Source of the DNA: Cryomorphaceae bacterium
GTDB taxonomy: Bacteria; Bacteroidota; Bacteroidia; Flavobacteriales_D; Crocinitomicaceae
Direction: 5' to 3'
Assembly: GCA_027483605.1 (NCBI GenBank)
Contig: JAIXUE010000042.1
Location: 1-64,000 of the forward strand
Length of the DNA stretch: 64,000 nucleotides
The notes under the pieces are model-generated. The model was not told where the DNA came from. It did no database searches and worked only from the letters and a program-made list of their open reading frames with translations. Position numbers and translations under genes: made by a program. Below, one piece after another: positions 45,331 to 57,697 of the stretch (the first letter of the stretch is position 1; every line of letters starts with the position of its first letter).

Positions 45331-48117
45331 TTAATCAACTTTTACAAACCCTTCATTAGCCATGGCTGTTCCAACTTTGATCAAAAAGTGATAGTTGCCT
45401 GACGGCAGATCCTTTACATCAAATGGGATTTCATTGTCACCACTTGCGGAGGTGCCTTTTCTTTCCATGACGACCTGACCAGCTTCATTCAATAACAGTA
45501 CCTTATATGGTTCAATTGCTAGCGCCTGGAAACGCAGTGTAGCCAATTGCGAAGAAGGATTGGGAAATACCTTCAACTCAAAAGAGGAGTTCAAGACTTC
45601 TTCAATCGAAACAGGTGCTTCAGTAATTTCTGGTTGAGCTAATTTAACATCCGTGTAAATACGGTATTCACCTGCAATAAGGCTAATTGGAGCAAGCGCA
45701 TTAGTGACATTGATGCTATCACCAGTAAAATATTCATACCACCAACCGGCATGCTGAAAAGCAGGAATGACACTTTGTGTAGTCACGGCAAAATTCGCCA
45801 TTGAAACACCATTCATGCTGGCGTGGCTCATGGTCATTCTTTTGGCTGCTCCTGTTAGGTTGTATTGAAAGTTGAGCGAGCGAAAAGTTTCGTAATTATT
45901 TCGCAAGGCAAGCGTTGCCGCGTAGACATCATAGAGTTGTCGGCGTCGCGCTTGGGTGTAGTAATTCCACAAAATAGGTTTATTACAAACACGGCAAGGG
46001 TTATCTATAGAAATGTCGTAACCCAATTCCTGGAACTGCCACAACATTTTAGGGCCGGGTTGTGTCAATAAGATGACGGCGATACCTTGTGCACGACCTA
46101 AAGCTGTATAAAGATTGCGCGCGTTGTGTGCAGGATTGGTATTATTTCCATAAGTAAGCGCTTCAAACATCGTGCGCTCTTCATCATGGCTTTCTGCGTA
46201 AGAAATCAAATGCGGGACGGACCAACCTCTGTTACTATGAATTCCTGAGCTGATATTACTTGAATTGGTAAAGCCCATAAGCGCTTGTTGATACCCGTGG
46301 GTCACGTTACCCCAAAGCATCATGCCATGGTCTGCCAATTGTTCTTCTTCGGCGTTGTCGCACCAGTGTTCTAAAATAATATACGCATCGGATTTATAAG
46401 TCCAGATTTCGTCGACCATTCTCTTGAGCAAGTTGATGCGCTCCATGCTGTAACCATTTCCGTTATTGATAAAACCCTTTGTATAATCAAAACGAAAACC
46501 GTCAATATTGTAGGTCTCGATCCAATAGCGATTGATTTGATCGATATATTGCTGAGTGGCCAAGCGGGTGTGGTCATAATCATAACCCCAGCAATAAGGT
46601 TCATGCGGGCAAATGGCATTGAACCAAGGGCTATTCGCTGCGGGGCGTGCATTTGCGGCGTCCCAATACATACGGACCATTGGGCTCTGACCGAATGCAT
46701 GATTGAGTACCATGTCTACAATCACTGCAATACCACGGCCGTGGCAAGAATCTACAAACTCCTTGAATTTTTCTGGCGTACCATAATACTTATCAAGAGC
46801 CATGTGAAATGACGGGTTGTAGCCCCAACTCTCGTTGTTTTCAAACTCTCCAGGAGGCATGAGTTCAATTGCATTGATTCCGAGTTTAGTCAGGTAGTCT
46901 AGGGTATCAATAAGCGTTTGGTAATTTCTTTTGGCGACAAAATCGCGAACCAATAGCTCGTAAATGACTAAATCCTTCTTTTGCGTGGCGGTGAAGTTGG
47001 TGTTGGTCCAAACATAAGGAGTGGCAGCCGTTTGTAAAACCGTTACAAAACCTGTTGTTTGTCCGATAGGGTATGGATGCGGATTTGGATAAGTTTGAGC
47101 ATTGATGCTGTTGTCATTGTTCGGGTCCAAAATGAGTGTACTCATTGGATCTGCCAAGCGCAAATTGCCATCAATGAGGTATTGATAACCGTATTTTTGG
47201 CCGGGTGTTAGCCCGGTGATTTCTAGCCACCAAGTTTGGTTGTTGGTAGATAGATGCATATGATAGTTGGTCGTTGGCGTCCAGTTGTTGAAGTCGCCAA
47301 TGACGTAAATATGTTCTTTTTGAGGGGCGAATAACTGCAATACAACAGTTGTGTCGTTGATGTAATTGATGCCATTTTGTAAATTGGCATAAGTGGGGTC
47401 TTGCGGAACCACTAGCGGGTTAACCGTAAAATAAGTTGAGTCAATGACTTGTGTGGTGCCGTTGTCGGCAATGAATTCAAGTAAGTGCGTGCCAGCTTGT
47501 GTAGCCGTTAAAGTATAGTTGAGCTGCGTAGCATTGGGTAGTGTCTGAAGTACAATTCCATCCTGTTTGAGTGTTAGGCTTGCATTCTGATTGGCTGCCG
47601 CTTCCACGTGCAGTTGCTCATTTAAATCCAAAATAGCACCCGAGTTCGGATGAAAAAATTGGGCTAGCAAACCTGCATTGACCGGATAAACATCGTAATA
47701 GATATCGCTGCCATCTGCCGAACGGCCAACAATTGTTCCGGCTGCATTTCTAAATACAAAAGCAAACTTTAAAACATTTGTTCCTGCAGGAAAGCCATAA
47801 TATTGATCGATATCGATGGTGATAGTGTGTTTGTTGTTGCCAATATTGGTCATGGCAACTTCGGGGTCTACGGTTCCCCAATTGCCTTGCACAAATTGCC
47901 AATTGGTTGGCGATGTACTTGCAGAGGTAATGAGTCCGGCGTGGGCATAGATCTGGTTTTGACCTACTAACGCAGCATTTCCTTGTGTTGCATCATAGGT
48001 GATGGTTACTACATCGTTTACCGTGGGAAATGCAGGATTCACCTCTAAGATTTGTGCATTCACAAACCCATCGAGGAGCATCAAAACAATAGATAAAAGA
48101 AGCTGCTTTTTCATCAC
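45331..48117 (-). CDS. GH13 alpha-amylase with N-terminal modules, CBM48 and T9SS sorting domain
   Basis: A 928-residue secreted enzyme. After the signal peptide (residues 1-22) come a beta-sandwich possibly of the starch-binding CBM25/26 type (about 25-145), a second beta-sandwich (150-235), a CBM48-like module (250-345, with IYVIGDFNNWTP), and the GH13 barrel (380-760). Catalytic residues are Asp544 (IDGFRFDYTKGF), Glu583 (YIILEHWCD) and Asp645 (YAESHDEERTM). The C-terminal 75 residues (FELKVFPNPSSQLATLRF ... LPSGNYHFLIKVG) are a type A T9SS sorting domain. It is therefore the likely surface amylase of the locus, comparable in role to SusG but exported by T9SS rather than lipid-anchored. 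Confidence 0.94.
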   Translation of the reverse strand: MMKKQLLLSIVLMLLDGFVNAQILEVNPAFPTVNDVVTITYDATQGNAALVGQNQIYAHAGLITSASTSPTNWQFVQGNWGTVDPEVAMTNIGNNKHTITIDIDQYYGFPAGTNVLKFAFVFRNAAGTIVGRSADGSDIYYDVYPVNAGLLAQFFHPNSGAILDLNEQLHVEAAANQNASLTLKQDGIVLQTLPNATQLNYTLTATQAGTHLLEFIADNGTTQVIDSTYFTVNPLVVPQDPTYANLQNGINYINDTTVVLQLFAPQKEHIYVIGDFNNWTPTTNYHMHLSTNNQTWWLEITGLTPGQKYGYQYLIDGNLRLADPMSTLILDPNNDNSINAQTYPNPHPYPIGQTTGFVTVLQTAATPYVWTNTNFTATQKKDLVIYELLVRDFVAKRNYQTLIDTLDYLTKLGINAIELMPPGEFENNESWGYNPSFHMALDKYYGTPEKFKEFVDSCHGRGIAVIVDMVLNHAFGQSPMVRMYWDAANARPAANSPWFNAICPHEPYCWGYDYDHTRLATQQYIDQINRYWIETYNIDGFRFDYTKGFINNGNGYSMERINLLKRMVDEIWTYKSDAYIILEHWCDNAEEEQLADHGMMLWGNVTHGYQQALMGFTNSSNISSGIHSNRGWSVPHLISYAESHDEERTMFEALTYGNNTNPAHNARNLYTALGRAQGIAVILLTQPGPKMLWQFQELGYDISIDNPCRVCNKPILWNYYTQARRRQLYDVYAATLALRNNYETFRSLNFQYNLTGAAKRMTMSHASMNGVSMANFAVTTQSVIPAFQHAGWWYEYFTGDSINVTNALAPISLIAGEYRIYTDVKLAQPEITEAPVSIEEVLNSSFELKVFPNPSSQLATLRFQALAIEPYKVLLLNEAGQVVMERKGTSASGDNEIPFDVKDLPSGNYHFLIKVGTAMANEGFVKVD

Positions 48118-48150
48118 ACAAAAATTTATAAAAAGGTTGAACTAAAGACT

Positions 48151-48183
48151 AAAAAAGCCCGGGTGAAACTCACCCAGGCTTTT
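48151..48183 (-). terminator. terminator between the SusE/F-like gene and the amylase operon
   Basis: A hairpin AGCC-C-GGGTG / CACCC-A-GGCT with a 5-base loop and one internal mismatch. On the minus strand it is followed by six T bases. It should uncouple the abundant binding-protein transcript from the enzyme genes. Confidence 0.85.
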
Positions 48184-48202
48184 GAAATCATTTTTTTGAG
48201 GC

Positions 48203-49210
48203 TTATTGCTTGATCAATTTACCAGTAGCAACTTTGTCACCTGCAACAACGTTGTAGATATAAGAACCAGCCTGCAAAGCAGTTGTATTCATTTCTACAG
48301 TTGTAGTAGCAGAAGTAGCGACAGTTTGTGTAGCAACTACTTTACCAGTAAGGTCGAACAATGTAACGGTTGCAGTTGCAGCGTTGTTTGCGTCGAATGT
48401 GAAGTTCACAACATCAGATGCAGGGTTCGGCGCTACAGTAAGGTTAGCAATTGCGTTTTCAGCAACAGAAACACCACATGCTGTACAAGCATCCCAAACG
48501 TAACATACAGTACCAGGAAGCAAAGTGTACGTACGGTTGATGTTACCAGCACCGTCATCTACACCACAAGAGTCAACTGCAATTGTGTTAGCAGCATCTG
48601 TACCTTCGTTTGAACCCCAGTCGCCGTTTACGAACTTGTAAAATTGAGTAGCACCCAAAGAAGCAACAGGATAAGATACAGTAATTGCCCAAATGTTGTT
48701 GCCTTCGTCTGTCATTGCAGAGTTTGCATCACCAGGAGACCAGTTTGCAACCGGACCAGCTGCTACAGTAGCACCGTTGTCTGTGAAGTTACCTCCAACA
48801 CGGATACCATTTGCAGCCAACGTAGCGCCACCAGCAAGGTAGTTAGTGATGTCCACTTTGTAAGTTACGTCAAAGTTAGTTTGAAAGCTATACATACCTG
48901 TTGTGCGGTTAAAAATAACCATGTAAGTACCAGCAGGAACAGGAATGTTAGGGCCTCCTTGAACACCAACTCCAGTAGGAAAGTCAACAGCACCCCAGTT
49001 GATAGCCCAATCGTCGTCTTGACGGAATTTAGCTTCACCAGCCGTACAGGTAACAATTGCGCCATACATTTCACCGTCTACAGTGACCATGTCAACATCA
49101 GCAGACCAACCAGATGGCAAAGCCGAACCGATGATACCTACCGCAGGGAATTGTGCGAAGGCAGAAGCTCCTAAAACGAGAGCCGTTAAGAGTGTAAAAA
49201 TTTTCTTCAT
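48203..49210 (-). CDS. SusE/SusF-like starch-binding protein with T9SS sorting domain
   Basis: A 335-residue exported protein. The signal peptide is MKKIFTLLTALVLGASAFAQ with no lipobox Cys. Residues 21-115 (LPSGWSADVDM, GEAKFRQDDDWAINWGAVDFPTGVG, NIPVPAGTYMVIFNRTTGMYSF) match SusE/SusF-type binding modules. Residues 116-245 form a second beta-module with aromatic residues (WSPGDANSAM, FYKFVNGDWGSNEG) and paired cysteines (VCYVWDACTACG). Residues 255-335 (LTVAPNPASDVVNFTFDA ... LQAGSYIYNVVAG) are a type A T9SS sorting domain. It has its own promoter and terminator and probably serves as an abundant surface glucan binder. Confidence 0.87.
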   Translation of the reverse strand: MKKIFTLLTALVLGASAFAQFPAVGIIGSALPSGWSADVDMVTVDGEMYGAIVTCTAGEAKFRQDDDWAINWGAVDFPTGVGVQGGPNIPVPAGTYMVIFNRTTGMYSFQTNFDVTYKVDITNYLAGGATLAANGIRVGGNFTDNGATVAAGPVANWSPGDANSAMTDEGNNIWAITVSYPVASLGATQFYKFVNGDWGSNEGTDAANTIAVDSCGVDDGAGNINRTYTLLPGTVCYVWDACTACGVSVAENAIANLTVAPNPASDVVNFTFDANNAATATVTLFDLTGKVVATQTVATSATTTVEMNTTALQAGSYIYNVVAGDKVATGKLIKQ

Positions 49211-49242
49211 ACTTAATTAATTAATAGGTTAATAATACTTAG

Positions 49243-49255
49243 TGTCAGATTGACA
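49243..49255. promoter_or_regulatory. 13-bp operator-like palindrome at the SusE/F-like gene start
   Basis: TGTCAGATTGACA (TGTCA-N3-TGACA) lies 4 bases downstream of the -7 element in the minus-strand sense, over the expected transcription start. It shares both half-sites and spacing with the palindrome overlapping the susC -33 element. Confidence 0.6.
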
Positions 49256-49259
49256 AGTT

Positions 49260-49288
49260 CAAAAATATAAAAATATTTTTTAATCCAA
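49260..49288 (-). promoter_or_regulatory. promoter of the SusE/F-like gene
   Basis: On the minus strand TTG (49288-49286), an 18-base spacer and TATTTTTG (49267-49260) make a good Bacteroidota promoter. The leader to the ATG at 49210 is about 45 bases. Confidence 0.7.
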
Positions 49289-49294
49289 TAAATT

Positions 49295-49313
49295 CAAGGT
49301 GAATTTCACCTTG
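49295..49313. repeat. 19-bp perfect palindrome between ispE and the SusE/F-like promoter
   Basis: CAAGGTGAATTTCACCTTG has perfect 9-base arms around one central T. It lies 7 bases upstream of the -33 element of the SusE/F-like gene. No T-run follows on the ispE strand, so an activator or operator site is more likely than a terminator. Confidence 0.55.
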
Positions 49314-49338
49314 TTTTCTGTGAAAAATAACAACCGCT

Positions 49339-50142
49339 TCAATAGTGCCAAGGACCCTTGTAGATGACTAGAGCGCTCAAATCATCGGACAATTCGGGTT
49401 CAGTGTCAAAAATTCCAAAAACACTAGAGCCACTGCCGGACATGGAAGTGTAAGTTGCTCCGGCAGCATAAAGCTTGTTTTTTAGGACTTGAATGGCTGG
49501 GAAAGACTCAAAAACAGAAGTTTCAAAATCATTCTGAAGCCCTTTGATTCCTTCATTTTTGAAATTTTCCAATAAAGATGAACGACTATTATCAGGTTGA
49601 ACACCCGCATATGCTGTAGCCGTAGCAACATGAATCTGAGGATTACACAAAACCAAATAAACAGTTTTTCCGAGTGGCTCTAATTTAGACAAGAGTTCCC
49701 CTCGTCCTTTGGCAAGTTGCAAACCACCTTCAACAAAAAATGGGCAATCGCTGCCAAGTTGAGCAGCAAAATCTTCTAATTCAGCAACTGAGTAACCTAA
49801 ATCAAACAGCGAATTGACGCCCAAGAGCATGTAACTTGCATCGGCAGAGCCACCTCCCAATCCGGCACCAACAGGAATTTGCTTACGCAAATGAATCTGC
49901 AATTTTGGAAATTCTTTGTGTTCACGAAGTAAGTTGACCGCGCGCTGACACAAATTCGGTTTGCCATCAGAAGGCACTTGAATGCCCGACTGCATAAAGC
50001 TATCGCTGGCTGCTTCAGTAATTTCCAAGATATCACAAAGGGGCGTCTCTGCCATTATGGTTTCTATCTCATGATAGCCATCGGGGCGCTTGGCAAGAAT
50101 ATGCAAACCAAGATTGATTTTGGCAGGAGGGTACAAGATCAT
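49339..50142 (-). CDS. ispE: 4-diphosphocytidyl-2-C-methyl-D-erythritol kinase
   Basis: A 267-residue GHMP-family kinase that phosphorylates the 2-hydroxyl of CDP-methylerythritol in the MEP isoprenoid pathway. Markers are PAKINLGLHILAKRPDGYHEIETIM at residues 6-30, the ATP-binding PVGAGLGGGSADASYML near 91-107 and the C-terminal MSGSGSSVFGIF near 233-244. Length is typical. It is divergent from accA with a 59-base gap and is followed by the regulatory region of the SusE/F-like gene. Confidence 0.96.
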   Translation of the reverse strand: MILYPPAKINLGLHILAKRPDGYHEIETIMAETPLCDILEITEAASDSFMQSGIQVPSDGKPNLCQRAVNLLREHKEFPKLQIHLRKQIPVGAGLGGGSADASYMLLGVNSLFDLGYSVAELEDFAAQLGSDCPFFVEGGLQLAKGRGELLSKLEPLGKTVYLVLCNPQIHVATATAYAGVQPDNSRSSLLENFKNEGIKGLQNDFETSVFESFPAIQVLKNKLYAAGATYTSMSGSGSSVFGIFDTEPELSDDLSALVIYKGPWHY

Positions 50143-50173
50143 GATGTAAAGATAAGCAATTGCCGAAAATCCT

Positions 50174-50181
50174 TATTTTTG
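50174..50181 (+). promoter_or_regulatory. candidate -7 element (TATTTTTG) of accA
   Basis: TATTTTTG fits TAnnTTTG and ends 20 bases before the accA ATG. No TTG at the standard spacing is seen upstream. Confidence 0.4.
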
Positions 50182-50201
50182 TTGCACCAAACAAGATAAC
50201 T

Positions 50202-51158
50202 ATGAGCACAACCTATTTGGATTTTGAAGAGCCCCTGCGCGAACTTGAAGAACAAATTCAGCAAACCAAAGAATTAGGCGAGCAAACTCAAGTGGATATG
50301 CAAGCGCAAATCACCGCCCTTGAAGCAGTCCTTGCCGACAAAACCAAAGAAGTTTTTGCCAACCTCACACCTTGGCAGCGTGTTCAACTCTCTCGTCATC
50401 CAGACCGTCCTTACACTTTAGCGTATATCAACGCACTTACCAATGGTCAGTTCCAAGAACTGCACGGCGACCGCAATGTCAAAGACGACAAAGCAATGGT
50501 TGGCGGTTTTGGTTTATTAGATGGTCGAACTGTCATGTTTATTGGCCAACAAAAAGGAATCAATACCAAAATGCGTCAGTACCGCAATTTCGGTATGCCG
50601 AACCCTGAAGGTTATCGCAAAGCGTTGCGACTCATGAAACTCGCTGAAAAATTCAACAAACCAATTGTCACCTTCATAGATACACCTGGTGCGTTTCCTG
50701 GCCTTGAAGCCGAAGAGCGTGGACAAGGAGAAGCAATTGCGCGCAATATTTATGAAATGATGCGCCTCAAAGTTCCCGTCATTTGCATCATCATCGGTGA
50801 AGGTGCTTCTGGTGGCGCACTTGGCATTGGTGTAGGTGATAAAGTCGTGATGTTAGAAAATACCTGGTATTCTGTTATTTCGCCAGAAAGTTGCTCTTCA
50901 ATCCTATGGCGCTCATGGAACTACAAAGAAATAGCGGCCTCTGCACTCAAACTGACTTCCACAGACATGAAGCAAAATGGTTTGGTAGACGATGTCATCA
51001 GCGAGCCAAGCAGCGGTGCACACCGTGATCAAGAGCAAATGTTTAGTATCCTTCGGGACAAATTGCATGGTTACCTACAAGAACTTGATCAAAAGCAGCC
51101 TGAAGAGCGCATCAATGAACGCATCGAGAAGTTCAATCAAATGGGCTTCTGGAAATAA
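50202..51158 (+). CDS. accA: acetyl-CoA carboxylase carboxyltransferase subunit alpha
   Basis: A 318-residue subunit that, with AccD, transfers the carboxyl group from biotin to acetyl-CoA to give malonyl-CoA. Markers are [16 protein letters not shown] at the N-terminus, [16 protein letters not shown] near 65-80, [21 protein letters not shown] near 101-121, [15 protein letters not shown] and [16 protein letters not shown] near residues 180-220, and [16 protein letters not shown] near 225-240. The ATG at 50202 gives the standard N-terminus; an upstream in-frame start would add 14 residues. recG starts 8 bases after its stop. Confidence 0.97.
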   Translation: MSTTYLDFEEPLRELEEQIQQTKELGEQTQVDMQAQITALEAVLADKTKEVFANLTPWQRVQLSRHPDRPYTLAYINALTNGQFQELHGDRNVKDDKAMVGGFGLLDGRTVMFIGQQKGINTKMRQYRNFGMPNPEGYRKALRLMKLAEKFNKPIVTFIDTPGAFPGLEAEERGQGEAIARNIYEMMRLKVPVICIIIGEGASGGALGIGVGDKVVMLENTWYSVISPESCSSILWRSWNYKEIAASALKLTSTDMKQNGLVDDVISEPSSGAHRDQEQMFSILRDKLHGYLQELDQKQPEERINERIEKFNQMGFWK

Positions 51159-51166
51159 GCGAACGA

Positions 51167-53263
51167 ATGAACGCGCTCCTCGCTACGCCCATTGCTTACC
51201 TCAAAGGAGTTGGACCGCAAAAAGCGCAAACACTACAAGAAGAGCTCGGAATTTACACCTTCCAGGACTTACTCAATCATTTCCCTTATCGCTACCAAGA
51301 CCGCAGTAGTTTTCACGACATCGCACTCATCAGAGCCGAAGACCAATACGTTCAGCTCAAAGGAAAGCTAACTCATATCAGTGAAATAGGCAGCGGTCGG
51401 CACAAAAAGCTACAAGCGCGCTTCACTGACGGATCTGGTTCTATCGACTTAGTTTGGTTTCAGGGCTTTCAATGGATCAAAGGAAACCTCAATATCCAAG
51501 ATGAATTCATCGTTTTTGGCAAGCCCAAATTTTTTCAAAACAACTGGAACATACCTCACCCTGAATTACTTAAAGTTGTACCAGGCATGGACAGAAAAGG
51601 GTTTGAAGCTTTTTATCCTAGCACCGAAAGATGTCAGCACAAAGGACTGCACAGTAAAGGTTTGAGTAAACTCATCGCTAATCTGTTTGAGCATATAGCC
51701 AATCAAATTCCTGAAACACTGCCCTACTCAATTTGTACTGAACTGAACTTGCTCGCACGCATCAAAGCACTGCGAGAAATCCATCAACCGAGTTCTGAAA
51801 TCCTGATGAAGGCCGCTCGCTATCGTTTGAAATGGGAAGAACTATTTTTTTTACAACTCGAATTACTGCTGCGTAAAGGTCTTCAAAACAAAAAACTTAA
51901 AGGTTATTCATTCAAGGAAGTAGGAGCCGCTTTCAACGAATTTTACCTAAATCACCTGCCATTTGAATTGACAAACGCACAAAAACGGGTCTTGAAGGAA
52001 ATCCGTAAAGATCTTGGTGCAGGCAGTCATATGAATCGCTTGCTTCAAGGCGATGTAGGGAGTGGCAAAACACTCGTTGCTTTGTTGAGTATACTTTTAG
52101 CTATCGGCAACGGGCTACAGGGTGCATTAATGGCCCCCACTGAAATTTTAGCCACACAACATTTCATCGGAATCAGTGAATTACTTGAAAAAATGAATAT
52201 TCGGGTGGCGCTGCTTACAGGTTCTACCAAAAAAGCGGAGCGCAGCCAAATTCACGAAGGACTGCTCAATGGTGATATACAGTTGTTGATCGGGACACAC
52301 GCCTTACTTGAAGATACAGTTCAATTCAAGCACTTAGGTTTGGTAGTTATCGATGAACAACACCGCTTTGGCGTGGCGCAACGCGCAAAAATGTGGCGCA
52401 AAAATAGCATTCCACCGCATGTCTTGATCATGACCGCAACCCCTATCCCGAGAACCTTGGCCATGACTTTTTACGGAGATCTTGATGTATCGGTTATCGA
52501 CGAATTGCCACCAGGAAGAAAACCCATACATACCATTCACCGCCGAGAAAACCACCGAGAAAAGCTTTTTTCATTCATTAACGAACAACTACAACTCGGC
52601 AGACAGGCCTATGTTGTATATCCACTCATCCAGGAATCCGAAAAACTTGACTTCAAAAATTTGGAAGACGGCTATGCACAAGTTGAAGCATTTTTCAAAC
52701 CTAAAGGGTTTCAGATCAGCATGGTGCACGGCAAAATGAAGCCTGCCGACAAAGAAGCTGAAATGCAGCAATTTGTTCAAGGCCATACACATATTATGGT
52801 CGCAACAACTGTAATTGAAGTTGGGGTGAATGTTCCTAACGCATCGGTGATGGTCATTGAGAGCGCAGAACGCTTTGGCCTTTCGCAGTTACACCAATTG
52901 CGCGGTCGCGTAGGGCGCGGTGCGGAGAAATCGTATTGTATTTTGATGACTGGCGATGGCATTTCCAAAGAAGCTCAAAAACGCATGGATACCATGGTAG
53001 GGAGCAACGATGGTTTTGTCCTCGCAGAAGTGGACTTGCAATTGCGCGGACCAGGAGACCTCATGGGTACGCAACAGAGCGGTGCGCTGGCTTTAAAAAT
53101 TGCCGATCTAGCAAAAGACGGCCAACTCGTGCAATTAGCGCGCGACAAAGCGCGTGAAATTCTAGCAGCAGACCCTCAGTTGATTTCACCCGAAAATATC
53201 CTATTGAATCAAGCCCTACGAGAAGTACTCAAAAACAAACCCAATTGGGGTAGGATTTCATAA
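51167..53263 (+). CDS. recG: ATP-dependent DNA helicase RecG
   Basis: A 698-residue branch-migration helicase that remodels stalled forks and Holliday junctions. An N-terminal wedge domain with an OB fold (KGVGPQKAQTL, FPYRYQDRS, then ARFTDGSGSIDLVWFQG) precedes the helicase lobes. Walker A GDVGSGKTLVA begins at residue 295, the DEQH box is at 396-399, motif III is MTATPIPRTLAM, and motif VI is QLRGRVGRGAEKSYCIL. Length is typical. A terminator follows. Confidence 0.97.
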   Translation: MNALLATPIAYLKGVGPQKAQTLQEELGIYTFQDLLNHFPYRYQDRSSFHDIALIRAEDQYVQLKGKLTHISEIGSGRHKKLQARFTDGSGSIDLVWFQGFQWIKGNLNIQDEFIVFGKPKFFQNNWNIPHPELLKVVPGMDRKGFEAFYPSTERCQHKGLHSKGLSKLIANLFEHIANQIPETLPYSICTELNLLARIKALREIHQPSSEILMKAARYRLKWEELFFLQLELLLRKGLQNKKLKGYSFKEVGAAFNEFYLNHLPFELTNAQKRVLKEIRKDLGAGSHMNRLLQGDVGSGKTLVALLSILLAIGNGLQGALMAPTEILATQHFIGISELLEKMNIRVALLTGSTKKAERSQIHEGLLNGDIQLLIGTHALLEDTVQFKHLGLVVIDEQHRFGVAQRAKMWRKNSIPPHVLIMTATPIPRTLAMTFYGDLDVSVIDELPPGRKPIHTIHRRENHREKLFSFINEQLQLGRQAYVVYPLIQESEKLDFKNLEDGYAQVEAFFKPKGFQISMVHGKMKPADKEAEMQQFVQGHTHIMVATTVIEVGVNVPNASVMVIESAERFGLSQLHQLRGRVGRGAEKSYCILMTGDGISKEAQKRMDTMVGSNDGFVLAEVDLQLRGPGDLMGTQQSGALALKIADLAKDGQLVQLARDKAREILAADPQLISPENILLNQALREVLKNKPNWGRIS

Positions 53264-53318
53264 ATGAAACCGATCAACAATCAATAACTAGTCTCGGTAA
53301 ATTTTATTGTTTGAACAA

Positions 53319-53346
53319 AAAAGGCGGTCTTGATAGACCGCCTTTT
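53319..53346. terminator. bidirectional terminator between recG and rpoC
   Basis: A perfect 12-bp stem AAAAGGCGGTCT / AGACCGCCTTTT with a 4-base loop, A-rich on the left and T-rich on the right. It separates the convergent recG and rpoC. Confidence 0.93.
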
Positions 53347-53366
53347 GAATTTACATTTGTAATGGC

Positions 53367-57665
<4,299 letters not shown>

Positions 57666-57697
57666 TTGATCTCGACTATTTACGTTAGTATTTTGAA

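Noticed and set aside
48206-49174. Two long plus-strand open frames (135 and 176 codons) opposite the SusE/F-like gene
   Set aside because: Their Ser/Thr/Cys-rich translations mirror the Ala/Val/Thr-rich sense gene; typical antisense artefact.
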